A stretch of DNA of 64,000 nt, taken from the NCBI GenBank assembly GCA_014860445.1, contig JACZJT010000052.1, forward strand, positions 229,265 through 293,264. The letters run 5' to 3'. The stretch comes from Burkholderiales bacterium (lineage in GTDB: Bacteria; Pseudomonadota; Gammaproteobacteria; Burkholderiales; SG8-39). The position numbers were made by a program, and so were the translations under genes. Below are positions 34,247 through 42,623 of the stretch, in pieces (within the stretch, counting starts at the first letter, position 1; the number at the start of each line of letters is the position of its first letter). A model generated the notes under the pieces. That model did no database searches. It worked only from the letters and a program-made list of their open reading frames with translations, and was not told the DNA's origin.

Positions 34247-35527
34247 CTAGTGCTTGAAGCCGCCGGCGATCCAGTCAGCGGCTTTCACGCCCTCGGGCGG
34301 ATTCACAACTTCCGCCGGATAGCGCTTCACCTTGGTCACGGTTACCTTGCCACCAACGACTTTGGACATGCCATAGGCGGTTTCCATGATCGCCTGGTGG
34401 CCTTTACCTAGTGCCATTTTCACCGTGCCGCCCGGGCCTTCGAACGTTGAGTGCTCGAGCGCAGCCGCGACCTGCTCGTTGCTCGGGCGTTTGCCGCCGT
34501 TGGCCGCTTGTGCTTTTTCCCACGCCAGTTTGACGCCCATGATCGCCTGCGCCATCTGGTATGAAGGATAGGTCGGCAAAACCTGATAGCGCTCCTGAAA
34601 TTCTTTTTTCAGCCAACGGCTGTAGGCGTTGTCAGGCGCATAAGGGCCGAATGGGCCGCGTGCTCCAAGGATCGTGCCGTCGGGGATCTGCTTGGCAAGC
34701 TTGGCCATGATGGTCTCGCCCGCTGTCAGCACGCCGGTGCTTTTCTTGAACAGGCCGCGCGGCGCCGCCTGCAGGACCAGCGCTTCCAGGTCGCCATCCC
34801 AGAAACTGGAGTGGACGACGTCCGCTTTCGCTCCCATCACCGTCGAAATCTCGGCGTTGTACTGCCCGGCGAACAGCTTGGGCATCTGCGAAGTCTTGAC
34901 TGCTATTTTCGGGAAGAGATGTTTCATCGACGCCTCGAAATCACCCCAGGAGTCCTGTCCCCAGGCGTAATTCTGGTTGATGCCGGCGATCGCCTTCATA
35001 TTCGGCTTGACATCTTTCAGGTACATCGCGGCACCGACGTTGTCCATGGTCGAATGGGGCGAGGTGCGGAACACATACTTGTAGCTTGCATCCTCGAATA
35101 TGCGCGGCGTGCCGCAATCGAAGAAATTGGTGAGCTTCTTCAGTTCTTCCGCAACCGGCGCGATCCCGACGCAGCTGCCGCTGGAGATATAGCCGATCAC
35201 CATGTCGACGTTATGCCGCTGCACCAGATTGCGGAACTCGGTAACCTGCGTGGTCGTGCCGCCGCTCTCGTCGATAATCACCGTCTCGATTTTGGAACCC
35301 CCGAAACCCTTCGTGTTGTACGGTGCGGGTGCCTTGCCTGCGTTCATCAGTTCGATCACGAGCTCGGCCGCGTTCCGCGCCGGCACACCGAAAGGCGAAG
35401 CCGCCGCGCCGGAAAGAAACGCAACGACACCGATCTTCACCGGCGCCGCGTCCTGTGCCAGAACAGTTACAGGCGCCAATGCCAGCGCCGCAGCAACCGC
35501 CGTGCTCAGTTTCTTGAGACTATGCAT
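34247..35527 (-). CDS. livK: ABC transporter substrate-binding protein, LivJ/LivK family
   Basis: A 426-residue periplasmic binding protein with a Sec signal peptide (MHSLKKLSTAVAAALALAPV, then LAQ before the likely cleavage near residue 25) and the Peripla_BP_6 pattern: VKIGVVAFLSGAAASPFG and VELVIELMNAGK-like opening, then GGTTTQVTEFRNLV. GAGGAG precedes the ATG. It is first in the operon and sets the substrate. The many such proteins in betaproteobacteria bind amino acids, amides, urea or aromatic acids; the ligand cannot be deduced. Divergent from the flavoprotein gene pair. Confidence 0.92.
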   Translation of the reverse strand: MHSLKKLSTAVAAALALAPVTVLAQDAAPVKIGVVAFLSGAAASPFGVPARNAAELVIELMNAGKAPAPYNTKGFGGSKIETVIIDESGGTTTQVTEFRNLVQRHNVDMVIGYISSGSCVGIAPVAEELKKLTNFFDCGTPRIFEDASYKYVFRTSPHSTMDNVGAAMYLKDVKPNMKAIAGINQNYAWGQDSWGDFEASMKHLFPKIAVKTSQMPKLFAGQYNAEISTVMGAKADVVHSSFWDGDLEALVLQAAPRGLFKKSTGVLTAGETIMAKLAKQIPDGTILGARGPFGPYAPDNAYSRWLKKEFQERYQVLPTYPSYQMAQAIMGVKLAWEKAQAANGGKRPSNEQVAAALEHSTFEGPGGTVKMALGKGHQAIMETAYGMSKVVGGKVTVTKVKRYPAEVVNPPEGVKAADWIAGGFKH

Positions 35528-35798
35528 GATTTCTCCTCTTTACTGATAGTGGGGTGTATGTTTGTAATGACCGCCTACGGCGCCGGAAAGTTTTTTTATT
35601 TATTGGCCAACAATACTGCATTAAATGCGACCGGTGGTCAAGCAAGCGAAGCTGACTTGCTGAGAACAAGCGGTGCGCGCGGCGTTTGCGGCCAGTCGTT
35701 GTTGCCAGGCGCGGATCCGGGTAGAGTGCAATCAAAAGCAGGCGTCATGGCGCGCCGCGCATCAATCGCCCCAGAGTGCTACAGGATAGATTCTGCCG
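35528..35798. promoter_or_regulatory. divergent control region between the ABC operon and the flavoprotein operon
   Basis: No gene was seen. The region holds an AT-rich run (about 35589-35605) and two adjacent perfect inverted repeats: GCATT-A-AATGC (35618-35628) and GACC-GGT-GGTC (35629-35639). They are good operator candidates for shared control of both operons. Promoter boxes were not assigned with confidence. Confidence 0.4.
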
Positions 35799-37487
35799 AT
35801 GATTCAACTTGAAACCGACGTACTGGTGATCGGCGCCGGCGGCGCGGGCATGTATGCCGCAATCGCCGCAGCACGCGACGGCTGTCGCGTACAGCTGATC
35901 GATCGCAGTCTGATAGGCCGCGGCGGAGCCACGGTGATGGCGCAAATGACGGTTTCGGTGGCGCTGGGCGCGCAATGCCCCGATCACTGGGAGCACCATC
36001 TGGCGGACACCCTGCAGGCGGGGCGCGGATTGTGCGATCCGCTTCTGGCACAGTTGCTTTGCGAGAACGCAGAGCTGCGCATACGCGAAATGGATGCATG
36101 GAAAGTCGGCTGGGCGCGTGAAGACGGGCACCTCAAGCAGGTCCATGCGCCGGGACACGACCGGGCGCGCTGCGTCTATGTCGATTTTCTCAATACCGGG
36201 CCTGCGGTTTCGCGCACGCTGCGCGCGCAACTCAACCGCATCGACGCGATACGCCGCATCGGCGACGTACTCGTGACCGACATCGTAGTAAGCAGCGGCG
36301 AAGCCGTTGGAGCGGTCGGCCTGCATTTGCTAACGGGCGAGACGGTGGCGCTGCAGGCGAAGAGCGTCATTATCGCGACCGGCGGGCTAACGCGGCTTTA
36401 CCGGCGCAACAGCGGATCACTCAATATGGGCGGGGACGGCTATGCGCTTGCCCTGCGCGCCGGCGCTGAACTGGTCGACATGGAGTTCGTGCAGTTCTTT
36501 CCCATCGGCCACCTTGCGCCGCGCATGATCGGCATGGACCCGATCATGTGGGACCCGTTCCGCTACAAGCTGGGTGGGCGCCTGCTCAATGCCGAAGGAG
36601 AGGAATTCGCAGATCGCTACGGCCAGGCCGAATCGGGTAACTATGTGTTGACGCGCGATGTCGCCACCTACGCCATTTACAAGGAAGTGGAGGCGGGCCG
36701 CGGCAGCCCGGCCGGCGGCGCGTATCTTTCGTTCGCCCACGTGCCGGATGCCGATCTGCGCAAGGCTTTCGGACCGGTGATCGACAGACTCGCGAAAAAC
36801 AACATCGACCTGAGCAAAATGTCGGTCGAAGTGGCGCCGATCGCGCACTATCATATGGGCGGCGTGCGCGTGAATGCGGCCATGGAAACGCGCGTGCCGA
36901 ATCTGTACGCTGCGGGCGAGGCCGTCGGCGGCGCCAACGGCGCGAACCGACTGTCCGGCAATGGCATCACCGAGGCTTTCGTCTTCGGCGAACGCGCCGG
37001 CACAAGCGCGGCGGCGCGTGCGAAGGCGCGCGCTGCCTCCGGCTGGAACGAAGCGGCCGCGGCCAGGGCGCTGGAGCCGGTGAACCGGCGCGCCCAGGCT
37101 GCGGCGACGCCGAATACGGCAGCCCTGCTGGTCGAACTGCAGGCACTGATGGACGATAAGGTCGGCCCGTTCCGCACCGGGGACAAACTCGACGCGGCAC
37201 TGCAGCGCCTGCTGCAAATGCAACAGGCGCTCGGCCCCTTGCCGGCCGGCGCGACACCCTATGACATGGTCTGCCTGGACTGGCTGGACCTGCGCAACAT
37301 GCTGCTGGTGGCGCAATGCGTGGTGCGCGCCGCGATCGAGCGCAAGGAAAGCCGTGGTGCGCACCAGCGCGAGGACTTCCCCGGCATGCTGCCAGAGTGG
37401 AACCTGAACCAGCGCCTGAGCTGGTGCGACGGCGAGTTGAACGTTGAGTGTGTGCCGACGGCGCGGGCCGCCACGACCGCGCCATGA
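35799..37487 (+). CDS. fumarate reductase/succinate dehydrogenase-type flavoprotein subunit
   Basis: A 562-residue FAD-binding oxidoreductase. It has the dinucleotide motif VIGAGGAGMYAAIAAARDG (about 9-27), VIIATGGLTRLY, the active-site strands HYHMGGVRV and GGANGANRLSGNG with the substrate arginine, and ITEAFVFGERAG for FAD. The histidine that binds FAD covalently in SdhA/FrdA is replaced (GGATVMAQ), so FAD is probably non-covalent, as in aspartate oxidase. The usual His/Arg capping-domain segment is also altered (WDPFRYKLGG). The 4-bp overlap with a 2Fe-2S gene suggests a two-subunit enzyme acting on an unsaturated or alpha,beta-carboxylate substrate. It is not the housekeeping Sdh. Confidence 0.85.
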   Translation: MIQLETDVLVIGAGGAGMYAAIAAARDGCRVQLIDRSLIGRGGATVMAQMTVSVALGAQCPDHWEHHLADTLQAGRGLCDPLLAQLLCENAELRIREMDAWKVGWAREDGHLKQVHAPGHDRARCVYVDFLNTGPAVSRTLRAQLNRIDAIRRIGDVLVTDIVVSSGEAVGAVGLHLLTGETVALQAKSVIIATGGLTRLYRRNSGSLNMGGDGYALALRAGAELVDMEFVQFFPIGHLAPRMIGMDPIMWDPFRYKLGGRLLNAEGEEFADRYGQAESGNYVLTRDVATYAIYKEVEAGRGSPAGGAYLSFAHVPDADLRKAFGPVIDRLAKNNIDLSKMSVEVAPIAHYHMGGVRVNAAMETRVPNLYAAGEAVGGANGANRLSGNGITEAFVFGERAGTSAAARAKARAASGWNEAAAARALEPVNRRAQAAATPNTAALLVELQALMDDKVGPFRTGDKLDAALQRLLQMQQALGPLPAGATPYDMVCLDWLDLRNMLLVAQCVVRAAIERKESRGAHQREDFPGMLPEWNLNQRLSWCDGELNVECVPTARAATTAP

Positions 37488-37822
37488 CAACCAAGACCAC
37501 CCGCCTGCATATCCGCCGCGGCACGCCCGGCGCGCCGGCGCGCACCGAAACCTTCGACGTACCCTTCACCCCGGGACAATCGCTGCTCGACGGTCTGCGC
37601 TGGATACGAACGAAACTGGATCCGAGCCTCGCCATCCGTTTTTCCTGCATCAACGCGAACGCGTGCAAGGAGTGCATGATCGAGCTCGAAGGCAAGGCCG
37701 TCTATGCCTGCACCCAGCGTCTGAAAGAAGGCGATATGCACGTCGCGCCGCTCTCGAACAAGGCGCTGGTGCACGACCTGATCAGCGAAATCGCCCCGCG
37801 CGACGAGCGACTGCTGGACTGA
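37484..37822 (+). CDS. stand-alone 2Fe-2S protein equal to the SdhB/FrdB N-terminal domain
   Basis: A 112-residue protein equal to the plant-ferredoxin-like first half of SdhB/FrdB. Cys55, Cys61, Cys64 and Cys76 (SCINANACKECMIEL and YACTQ) form the 2Fe-2S site. The C-terminal domain with 4Fe-4S and 3Fe-4S clusters is absent and no quinone-binding membrane subunit follows, so electrons probably pass to a soluble carrier. The ATG at 37484 overlaps the flavoprotein stop (ATGA); an earlier in-frame GTG lies inside that gene. Confidence 0.82.
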   Translation: MTTKTTRLHIRRGTPGAPARTETFDVPFTPGQSLLDGLRWIRTKLDPSLAIRFSCINANACKECMIELEGKAVYACTQRLKEGDMHVAPLSNKALVHDLISEIAPRDERLLD

Positions 37823-38156
37823 CGTCGGATCGGCGGGGTGCTGAACCGGATGCCAATGAGTGCGCCGATTGCGTGCTGGCGCCTCGAACCGCGAGGCGGA
37901 TGGATCGCGCGACCGGCTTAGCCACCCCCCCTGGCATCACCCGGTCCGCACCTAGTGGAATTGGTGGTTTTGTCTTAATATGCGATCACCAACGAATAAG
38001 CAATCCCGGATTTGCGGGGTAGCCGCACGCACGCTCAGACCGGCGCGGCGCGCAACCCAGCACACCGGAGTATGCAACTCGAACGCGCCGCGGCTGTACG
38101 CATATCGCGCATTTGACGCGGCGTGAATTTCGAACACTTGGGAGGGTGACGTCATC
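37823..38156. other. 334-bp intergenic region upstream of the partner-switching module
   Basis: A 7-bp hairpin CGCCTCG-AACCG-CGAGGCG (37880-37898) may end transcription of the flavoprotein pair, though no T-run follows. The segment 37955-37995 is relatively AT-rich and may hold the STAS promoter. A strong GGGAGGG lies 9 bp before the STAS ATG. No gene was recognised. Confidence 0.4.
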
Positions 38157-38501
38157 ATGTCCATCAGCCATCGCGACATCGGCGAACAGCTGCGCCAGAT
38201 AGTGATCTCCGGCCGTCTCGACATGCCGGGTACCGACTCGATCGCCGCACAACTCGTGGAACTCGCTGCAGCGCCGAAAAAAGGCGTGATCGTCGACCTG
38301 TCGGCAGTCAAAATGCTCGCGTCGATCGGCATACGCGCACTGATCACCAGCGCCAAGGCGGTGCAGCAGCGCGGGGGAAAAATGGTGCTGGTCGTAGACG
38401 AGAGCTCGACCGCGATGTTGAGCCTCAAGGCCACCGGCGTTGACGAATTGATCCCCGTTTTCACGAACGCCGCCGATGCCGAAAAGGCAGCCGTCGCCTG
38501 A
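38157..38501 (+). CDS. STAS-domain anti-sigma factor antagonist
   Basis: A 114-residue SpoIIAA-like protein. The central strand VIVDLSAVKMLASIGIRALI carries the conserved phosphorylatable serine (near residue 61) just before the helix. Such antagonists are phosphorylated by a HATPase kinase and reactivated by a PP2C phosphatase, both encoded next. The three genes are spaced 3 bp apart or overlap, so they form one operon. Confidence 0.88.
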   Translation: MSISHRDIGEQLRQIVISGRLDMPGTDSIAAQLVELAAAPKKGVIVDLSAVKMLASIGIRALITSAKAVQQRGGKMVLVVDESSTAMLSLKATGVDELIPVFTNAADAEKAAVA

Positions 38502-38504
38502 ACA

Positions 38505-38960
38505 GTGGGCACGGAGCTGTATGCGCCAGCGCGGATCGAGGAACTCTCGATCGGCGCCAGCAGTGCGGAGGTGCGGCGCGCTTCGGACTGGCTGGATACG
38601 GCGTGCCGGCAGCTTGAAGTACCGCAAAGGGTGGTCGAGCGCATCGTGCTCTGCGTCAACGAAGTACTGGCGAACGTCATCGCCCACGGTGGCGAGGCGG
38701 CGCGTTCAGCTCCGATCCGGCTGCTGCTCGAGGTCGGCCTTGACCAGGACGGACGCAAGGCGAGCGTGACCGTGTCGGATGCCGGCGTGGCATTCAATCC
38801 CCTGACCGTCCCGGAGAAGCGTTTGCCGAAATCGCTGGATGAGGCCTCGCCGGGCGGACTGGGACTGGTGATGATCCGTCGCTGCTCCGATTGGCAACAC
38901 TACCGCCATGAAGATGGGCGCAACTATCTCAGCTGCGGTACGCGCTGGATGCCGGAATGA
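38505..38960 (+). CDS. RsbW/SpoIIAB-like serine kinase, anti-sigma type HATPase
   Basis: A 151-residue GHKL-fold kinase with the N-box NEVLANVIAHGG (about 48-59), the G1 box VSDAGVAFNP and the G2 segment GGLGLVMIRRCSD. The start is GTG at 38505. It should phosphorylate the STAS partner and may bind a sigma factor or another target; no sigma factor is encoded here, so the output is unknown. Its stop overlaps the phosphatase gene by 4 bp. Confidence 0.86.
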   Translation: MGTELYAPARIEELSIGASSAEVRRASDWLDTACRQLEVPQRVVERIVLCVNEVLANVIAHGGEAARSAPIRLLLEVGLDQDGRKASVTVSDAGVAFNPLTVPEKRLPKSLDEASPGGLGLVMIRRCSDWQHYRHEDGRNYLSCGTRWMPE

Positions 38961-40243
38961 AACTGCCCGTGTCCGCACATTTCCATCGCGGCAACGATCG
39001 TCGAAGCGTGAGCAGCCCAAACTCCGAAGAGCGGCGACGCGGCGAACGGCGTAGCAGTGAATTTCGCTGGGTCAGCCTATTTCGCGACGCCGATCAGCGC
39101 GATCTCGAGGAAATCCTGGTCGATTGCGAAGTGCTGCTGCTGCCCGCGGGCACGCCACTGTTGCGCACCGGCGAGACCAACCGCAATGTATACGTACTTC
39201 TGTCGGGCAGGCTGATCGCCCAACTGGGGGAGGATGCAAATCCGGACACCGCCATCGACATCTCACCGGGCGAGTGCATAGGCGAGCTCTCAGCCATCGA
39301 TGGCAAGCCGATCTCGGCGCTGGTATCGGCGGTCTCGGACGTTCGCGTTCTCAGGCTCGATCGCGAGGTGTTCTGGAGCCGCCTGATGCTGCTGCACGGC
39401 GTGGCCGAAAATCTGATGATGACCCTGACCGAGCGCATGCGCCGCACAAACGCGAAAGCGCTCGCTTTGCAGCGCGAACGCCTGGAGCTCATTCATCTCA
39501 AGAAGGAACTCGAAGTCGCCCGCCAGCTTCAGGCCAGCATGCTGCCGCTGCAGCGGCCGCTGTTTCCGTGGCGTTCGGACATCGAAGCATGCGGTTTCAT
39601 GGAACCGGCCTCGAAAGTCGGGGGGGATCTGTTCGATGTGTTTTTCGTCGACGGCCGCACGCTCTTCGTCTGCATCGGCGATGTTTCGGGCCACGGCATC
39701 GCAGCGGCGCTGTTCATGGTGCGGGTGATCGGCCTGCTGCGCATGCTGGCCATGGATACGCTGCAGCCGGAAAAGATTCTCGAAACGCTTAACGACCGCT
39801 TGTGCATCGGCAACGACACGAACCTCTTTGTCACCCTGTTCTGCGGTTTTCTCGACGTGCACAGCGGCAGATTCATTTACGCCAACGGCGGGCACTGCGC
39901 GCCGATGGTGTGCAGCGGCCGCAATGTGGCGCTGCTGCCGCTGCCGAAGGGGATGCTGGTCGGCGCGGCCAGTGGCAGGAACTACGCCAGCATGGAGCAC
40001 ATACTCGCCACCGGCGATACCCTGTTCTGCTATACCGACGGTGTGACGGAGGCGGAGGACCAGGTCGGCACGCAGTTTTCCGAGGAAGGCTGCCTCGAAT
40101 TGCTGCGCCGCAGCCCGGCAAGCGAGCTGCCCACCCTCCTTGATTCTGTGTACGAAAAGCTGGTCAGCCACACCGGCTCGAAGCTGCCGGCCGACGACTG
40201 CACGATGCTTGCACTGCGTCGGCCGGCACCGGCCGCACACTGA
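38957..40243 (+). CDS. cyclic-nucleotide-binding-domain SpoIIE/PP2C phosphatase
   Basis: A 428-residue regulator. After a basic N-terminus, a CNMP-like beta-roll domain (about 45-150, LLRTGETNRNVYVLLSGRL and SPGECIGELSAIDG) is joined by a coiled coil (about 155-190) to a SpoIIE phosphatase domain with GGDLFDVFFVDG, CIGDVSGHGIAAALFM, CYTDGVTEAED and ADDCTML, the metal-binding aspartates all present. It would dephosphorylate the STAS protein in response to a ligand or signal sensed by the N-terminal domain. The cNMP-specific arginine is not obvious, so the ligand may differ. Confidence 0.88.
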   Translation: MKLPVSAHFHRGNDRRSVSSPNSEERRRGERRSSEFRWVSLFRDADQRDLEEILVDCEVLLLPAGTPLLRTGETNRNVYVLLSGRLIAQLGEDANPDTAIDISPGECIGELSAIDGKPISALVSAVSDVRVLRLDREVFWSRLMLLHGVAENLMMTLTERMRRTNAKALALQRERLELIHLKKELEVARQLQASMLPLQRPLFPWRSDIEACGFMEPASKVGGDLFDVFFVDGRTLFVCIGDVSGHGIAAALFMVRVIGLLRMLAMDTLQPEKILETLNDRLCIGNDTNLFVTLFCGFLDVHSGRFIYANGGHCAPMVCSGRNVALLPLPKGMLVGAASGRNYASMEHILATGDTLFCYTDGVTEAEDQVGTQFSEEGCLELLRRSPASELPTLLDSVYEKLVSHTGSKLPADDCTMLALRRPAPAAH

Positions 40244-40382
40244 AGCATCCTGACGCGCACGGGGCGCAGGCAACGATCGGCGCGCGGTGCCTCTCCGGAA
40301 AGCCTAGATCTCTTCGCGAGCCGTGTGGAGATCGCGTTTTTCGGCGAGAATCACGATCTTCCCACTCTTTCCGGATTCCGCC
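40244..40382. other. 139-bp gap between phosphatase and crotonase genes
   Basis: No gene or clear hairpin was seen. An in-frame GTG at 40323 could extend the crotonase by 20 residues, but that extension is not conserved-looking. Confidence 0.4.
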
Positions 40383-41153
40383 ATGGACGAACTGCTTTAT
40401 GAACTGCGCGACGGCGTCGCCTACCTGACCTTCAACCGGCCGCAGGCCAGGAACGCCCTCACCTTCGCGATGTACGACCGTCTGGCCGAAATCTGCGAGC
40501 AGGCGAACCAGGACCGCTCGATACACGCGATGCTCCTCACCGGCGCGGGCGAAAAAGCGTTCGCCGCCGGTACCGACATATCGCAGTTCCGCGCCTTCGA
40601 CAAGGAGCAGGACGCGCTCGACTACGAATCACGCATCGACCGGGTGCTGGGGGCGCTCGAGCGCTGCCGCGTGCCGACCATCGCCGCGATCAACGGCGCC
40701 TGCACCGGCGGCGGCGCGGGTATCGCCGCCTGCTGCGACCTGCGCATCGGCACTCGCAGCATGCGTTATGGTTTCCCGGTAGCGAAGACGCTGGGCAACT
40801 GCCTGTCGATGAACAATTACGCTCGCCTGACGGCGCTGCTGGGTCCGGCGCGGGTCAAGGATATGGTCTTCCGCGCGCGCCTGATCGAGGCGGATGAAGC
40901 GCTGGCAATGGGCCTGGTGAGCGAGTTGGTCGAGGACGGCGCCGCGCTTGCGCGCCGCGCCGAGGAACTCGTGCGCGAAGTCGCAAGTCTCGCGCCGCTC
41001 ACCTTGCAGGCGACCAAGGAGGCGATCTTCCGCCTGCGCACCAAACCCGAGGAAGGCAGCGACCTCGTGCTCATGTGCTACATGAGCGAGGATTTCCGCG
41101 AAGGCATGGAGGCGTTTCTCAACAAGAGAAAACCCGTCTGGAAGGGGCGGTAA
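40383..41153 (+). CDS. crotonase-fold protein (enoyl-CoA hydratase/isomerase family) lacking the hydratase glutamates
   Basis: A 256-residue crotonase. The oxyanion-hole segments GTDISQFRAF and GACTGGGAGIAACCDLRIG are kept, so CoA-thioester binding is likely. Both catalytic glutamates of enoyl-CoA hydratases are missing: the GGCELA-type site reads GAGIAA and the PEI-type site reads FPVAKTLG. It is therefore not a normal hydratase; isomerase, hydrolase or decarboxylase chemistry is possible. The ATG at 40383 (MDELLYELRDG) was chosen as start. It stands alone, convergent with the GlcG-like gene. Confidence 0.85.
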   Translation: MDELLYELRDGVAYLTFNRPQARNALTFAMYDRLAEICEQANQDRSIHAMLLTGAGEKAFAAGTDISQFRAFDKEQDALDYESRIDRVLGALERCRVPTIAAINGACTGGGAGIAACCDLRIGTRSMRYGFPVAKTLGNCLSMNNYARLTALLGPARVKDMVFRARLIEADEALAMGLVSELVEDGAALARRAEELVREVASLAPLTLQATKEAIFRLRTKPEEGSDLVLMCYMSEDFREGMEAFLNKRKPVWKGR

Positions 41154-41180
41154 GACTGGACGCGCGGTAGCGAGGGCTTT

Positions 41181-41615
41181 CTAAGCCTTCTTCCCGCTCG
41201 CAGCATGGAAATGCGCGATCGCGGCTTCCGCGCAAATCCGGTCCTGCTCCGCCGTGCCCGAACTTACGCCGATCCCGCCCACGATCTCGCCGTCGACGAA
41301 CACGGGCAGGCCGCCGCCGATGATGCTGAAGTGGCCGCCGTTCGTAATGTGAATGCCGAAGGTGGGGCTGCCGGGGACGCACAACTGGTTGTACACATGT
41401 GTTCCGTTGCGTGCGACCGCACCGGTCGAAGCCTTGTCGATGGCGATGGCGATGCTGCTTATCTTGCCCCCGTTCATGCGCTCGAACTTGATCAAATGGC
41501 CGGATTCGTCCGTGACGGCTATGCACATCGGAATTCCGATCTCGCGCGCCTTGGCCGCGGCACCTTCGATCAGGATTTGCGCTTCATCTACATCGAGTCG
41601 TCTAAGTGTGAGCAT
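41181..41615 (-). CDS. GlcG/HbpS-family protein
   Basis: A 144-residue protein of the GlcG/HbpS (DUF336) family, with the pattern AKAREIGIPMCIAVTDESGH, then RMNGGKISSIAIAIDKA and the glycine-rich GGLPVFVDGEIVGGIGVSSG. Members bind haem in Streptomyces or accompany glycolate, diol and other catabolic genes as small accessory proteins. It overlaps the upstream DHDPS-family gene by 14 bp and is the end of the leftward operon. Confidence 0.88.
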   Translation of the reverse strand: MLTLRRLDVDEAQILIEGAAAKAREIGIPMCIAVTDESGHLIKFERMNGGKISSIAIAIDKASTGAVARNGTHVYNQLCVPGSPTFGIHITNGGHFSIIGGGLPVFVDGEIVGGIGVSSGTAEQDRICAEAAIAHFHAASGKKA

Positions 41616-42516
41616 GTCGGATCAACCTTTTTGCAAGTTGCGTGGTCTTGAGATAGTCGGCCAGCGCGGCCGTTTCGCCGGCGTCCAGCGACACATAGGG
41701 TGGATACAGATCGCCCACCGGAATCCCGATCAGGCGCATGGCCGTCTTCATCGTCGCCGTCAGGCCGCGGTGCATCCATTTCGAAGGAAACAGGGCGAAC
41801 TGGAGCTGAAGCTGCGCCGCGCGCTCGTGGTTCCCGGCAACAAAGGCGTCGATCACCTGCCGCGCGATTTCAGCCACCGGCGGCGGCATGGTCGCGCCCG
41901 AACCTCCGAGCTGCAGAGTGGCGAGCAGCATCTGCACCGTGGTGAAATAGCGGGCGTGCCCGGCGTGATCGATTTCGACGATCAGGCGCGACACCCTGGA
42001 CAGGTCGCGCGAGCTCTCCTTGATGTAGCGCACCTTGTCGATCGACGCGATGGCAATCGTGGCCGGAATCGATACGTCTGCGCCCGGACCGGCGTTGAGG
42101 TAGAGCGTCATCGGCAGCGGTGACGCATTCGCGACCGCCTCGAAATACGCCACTAAATCGCGCTCACTGGGCGGCCCGCCGAATGGCCGCAAAGGTGCCA
42201 GCATCTGCACCGCATGCGCACCCAGCTCGTGCGCGAAATGCGCGAGTTCCAGCGCAGTCTTGAACGAGGGGTGGGAGATGCCGACCATCACGGGGCGGCG
42301 CCCCGCGACGAATTCTATTGTCAGGCGGATCAGTTCCTTTCGATCTTCCAGACTCAAATATGTGTATTCCTGCGCCTCGACGCCCGCGGCCACCACCATG
42401 GTCGCGCCGCAGTCTTCTATCACGTAATCGAGTTCACGCTTCAGTGCGCTAGCGTCGATTTTCAGATCGCTGGTGAAGGGTGTGAGTGGCGCGACGACGA
42501 GTTCCGGTTTGGACAT
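41602..42516 (-). CDS. dihydrodipicolinate synthase family aldolase/lyase (1)
   Basis: A 304-residue class I aldolase of the DapA/NAL superfamily, a TIM barrel that forms a Schiff base with a 2-oxo acid. The lysine is Lys166 (VRYIKESSRD) and a tyrosine lies at 139 (TLYLNAGPG). The substrate loop reads AAGVEAQEYTYLS instead of the DapA GTTGES, so it is not a lysine-biosynthesis enzyme. The ATG at 42516 (MSKPELVVAPLTPF) was chosen. It is divergent from the AA_synth gene and co-transcribed with the GlcG-like gene. Confidence 0.86.
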   Translation of the reverse strand: MSKPELVVAPLTPFTSDLKIDASALKRELDYVIEDCGATMVVAAGVEAQEYTYLSLEDRKELIRLTIEFVAGRRPVMVGISHPSFKTALELAHFAHELGAHAVQMLAPLRPFGGPPSERDLVAYFEAVANASPLPMTLYLNAGPGADVSIPATIAIASIDKVRYIKESSRDLSRVSRLIVEIDHAGHARYFTTVQMLLATLQLGGSGATMPPPVAEIARQVIDAFVAGNHERAAQLQLQFALFPSKWMHRGLTATMKTAMRLIGIPVGDLYPPYVSLDAGETAALADYLKTTQLAKRLIRHAHT

Positions 42517-42573
42517 GCGGCTGCATCCTTGGTCTGATATCCACAGGCTGCCTGGGCTAGCGCGAGATGCCCG

Positions 42574-42596
42574 ATTCTGCCGTTCCATGTCAGAAT
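42574..42596. promoter_or_regulatory. inverted repeat ATTCTG-N11-CAGAAT in the divergent gap
   Basis: A perfect 6-bp inverted repeat with an 11-bp spacer lies midway between the starts of the two divergent transcripts of the enamidase/DHDPS cluster. It is a good candidate operator. No regulator gene is adjacent, so the binding protein is unknown. Confidence 0.45.
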
Positions 42597-42623
42597 AGTC
42601 AAAATCGTTGAGTTTCCCAGGGG

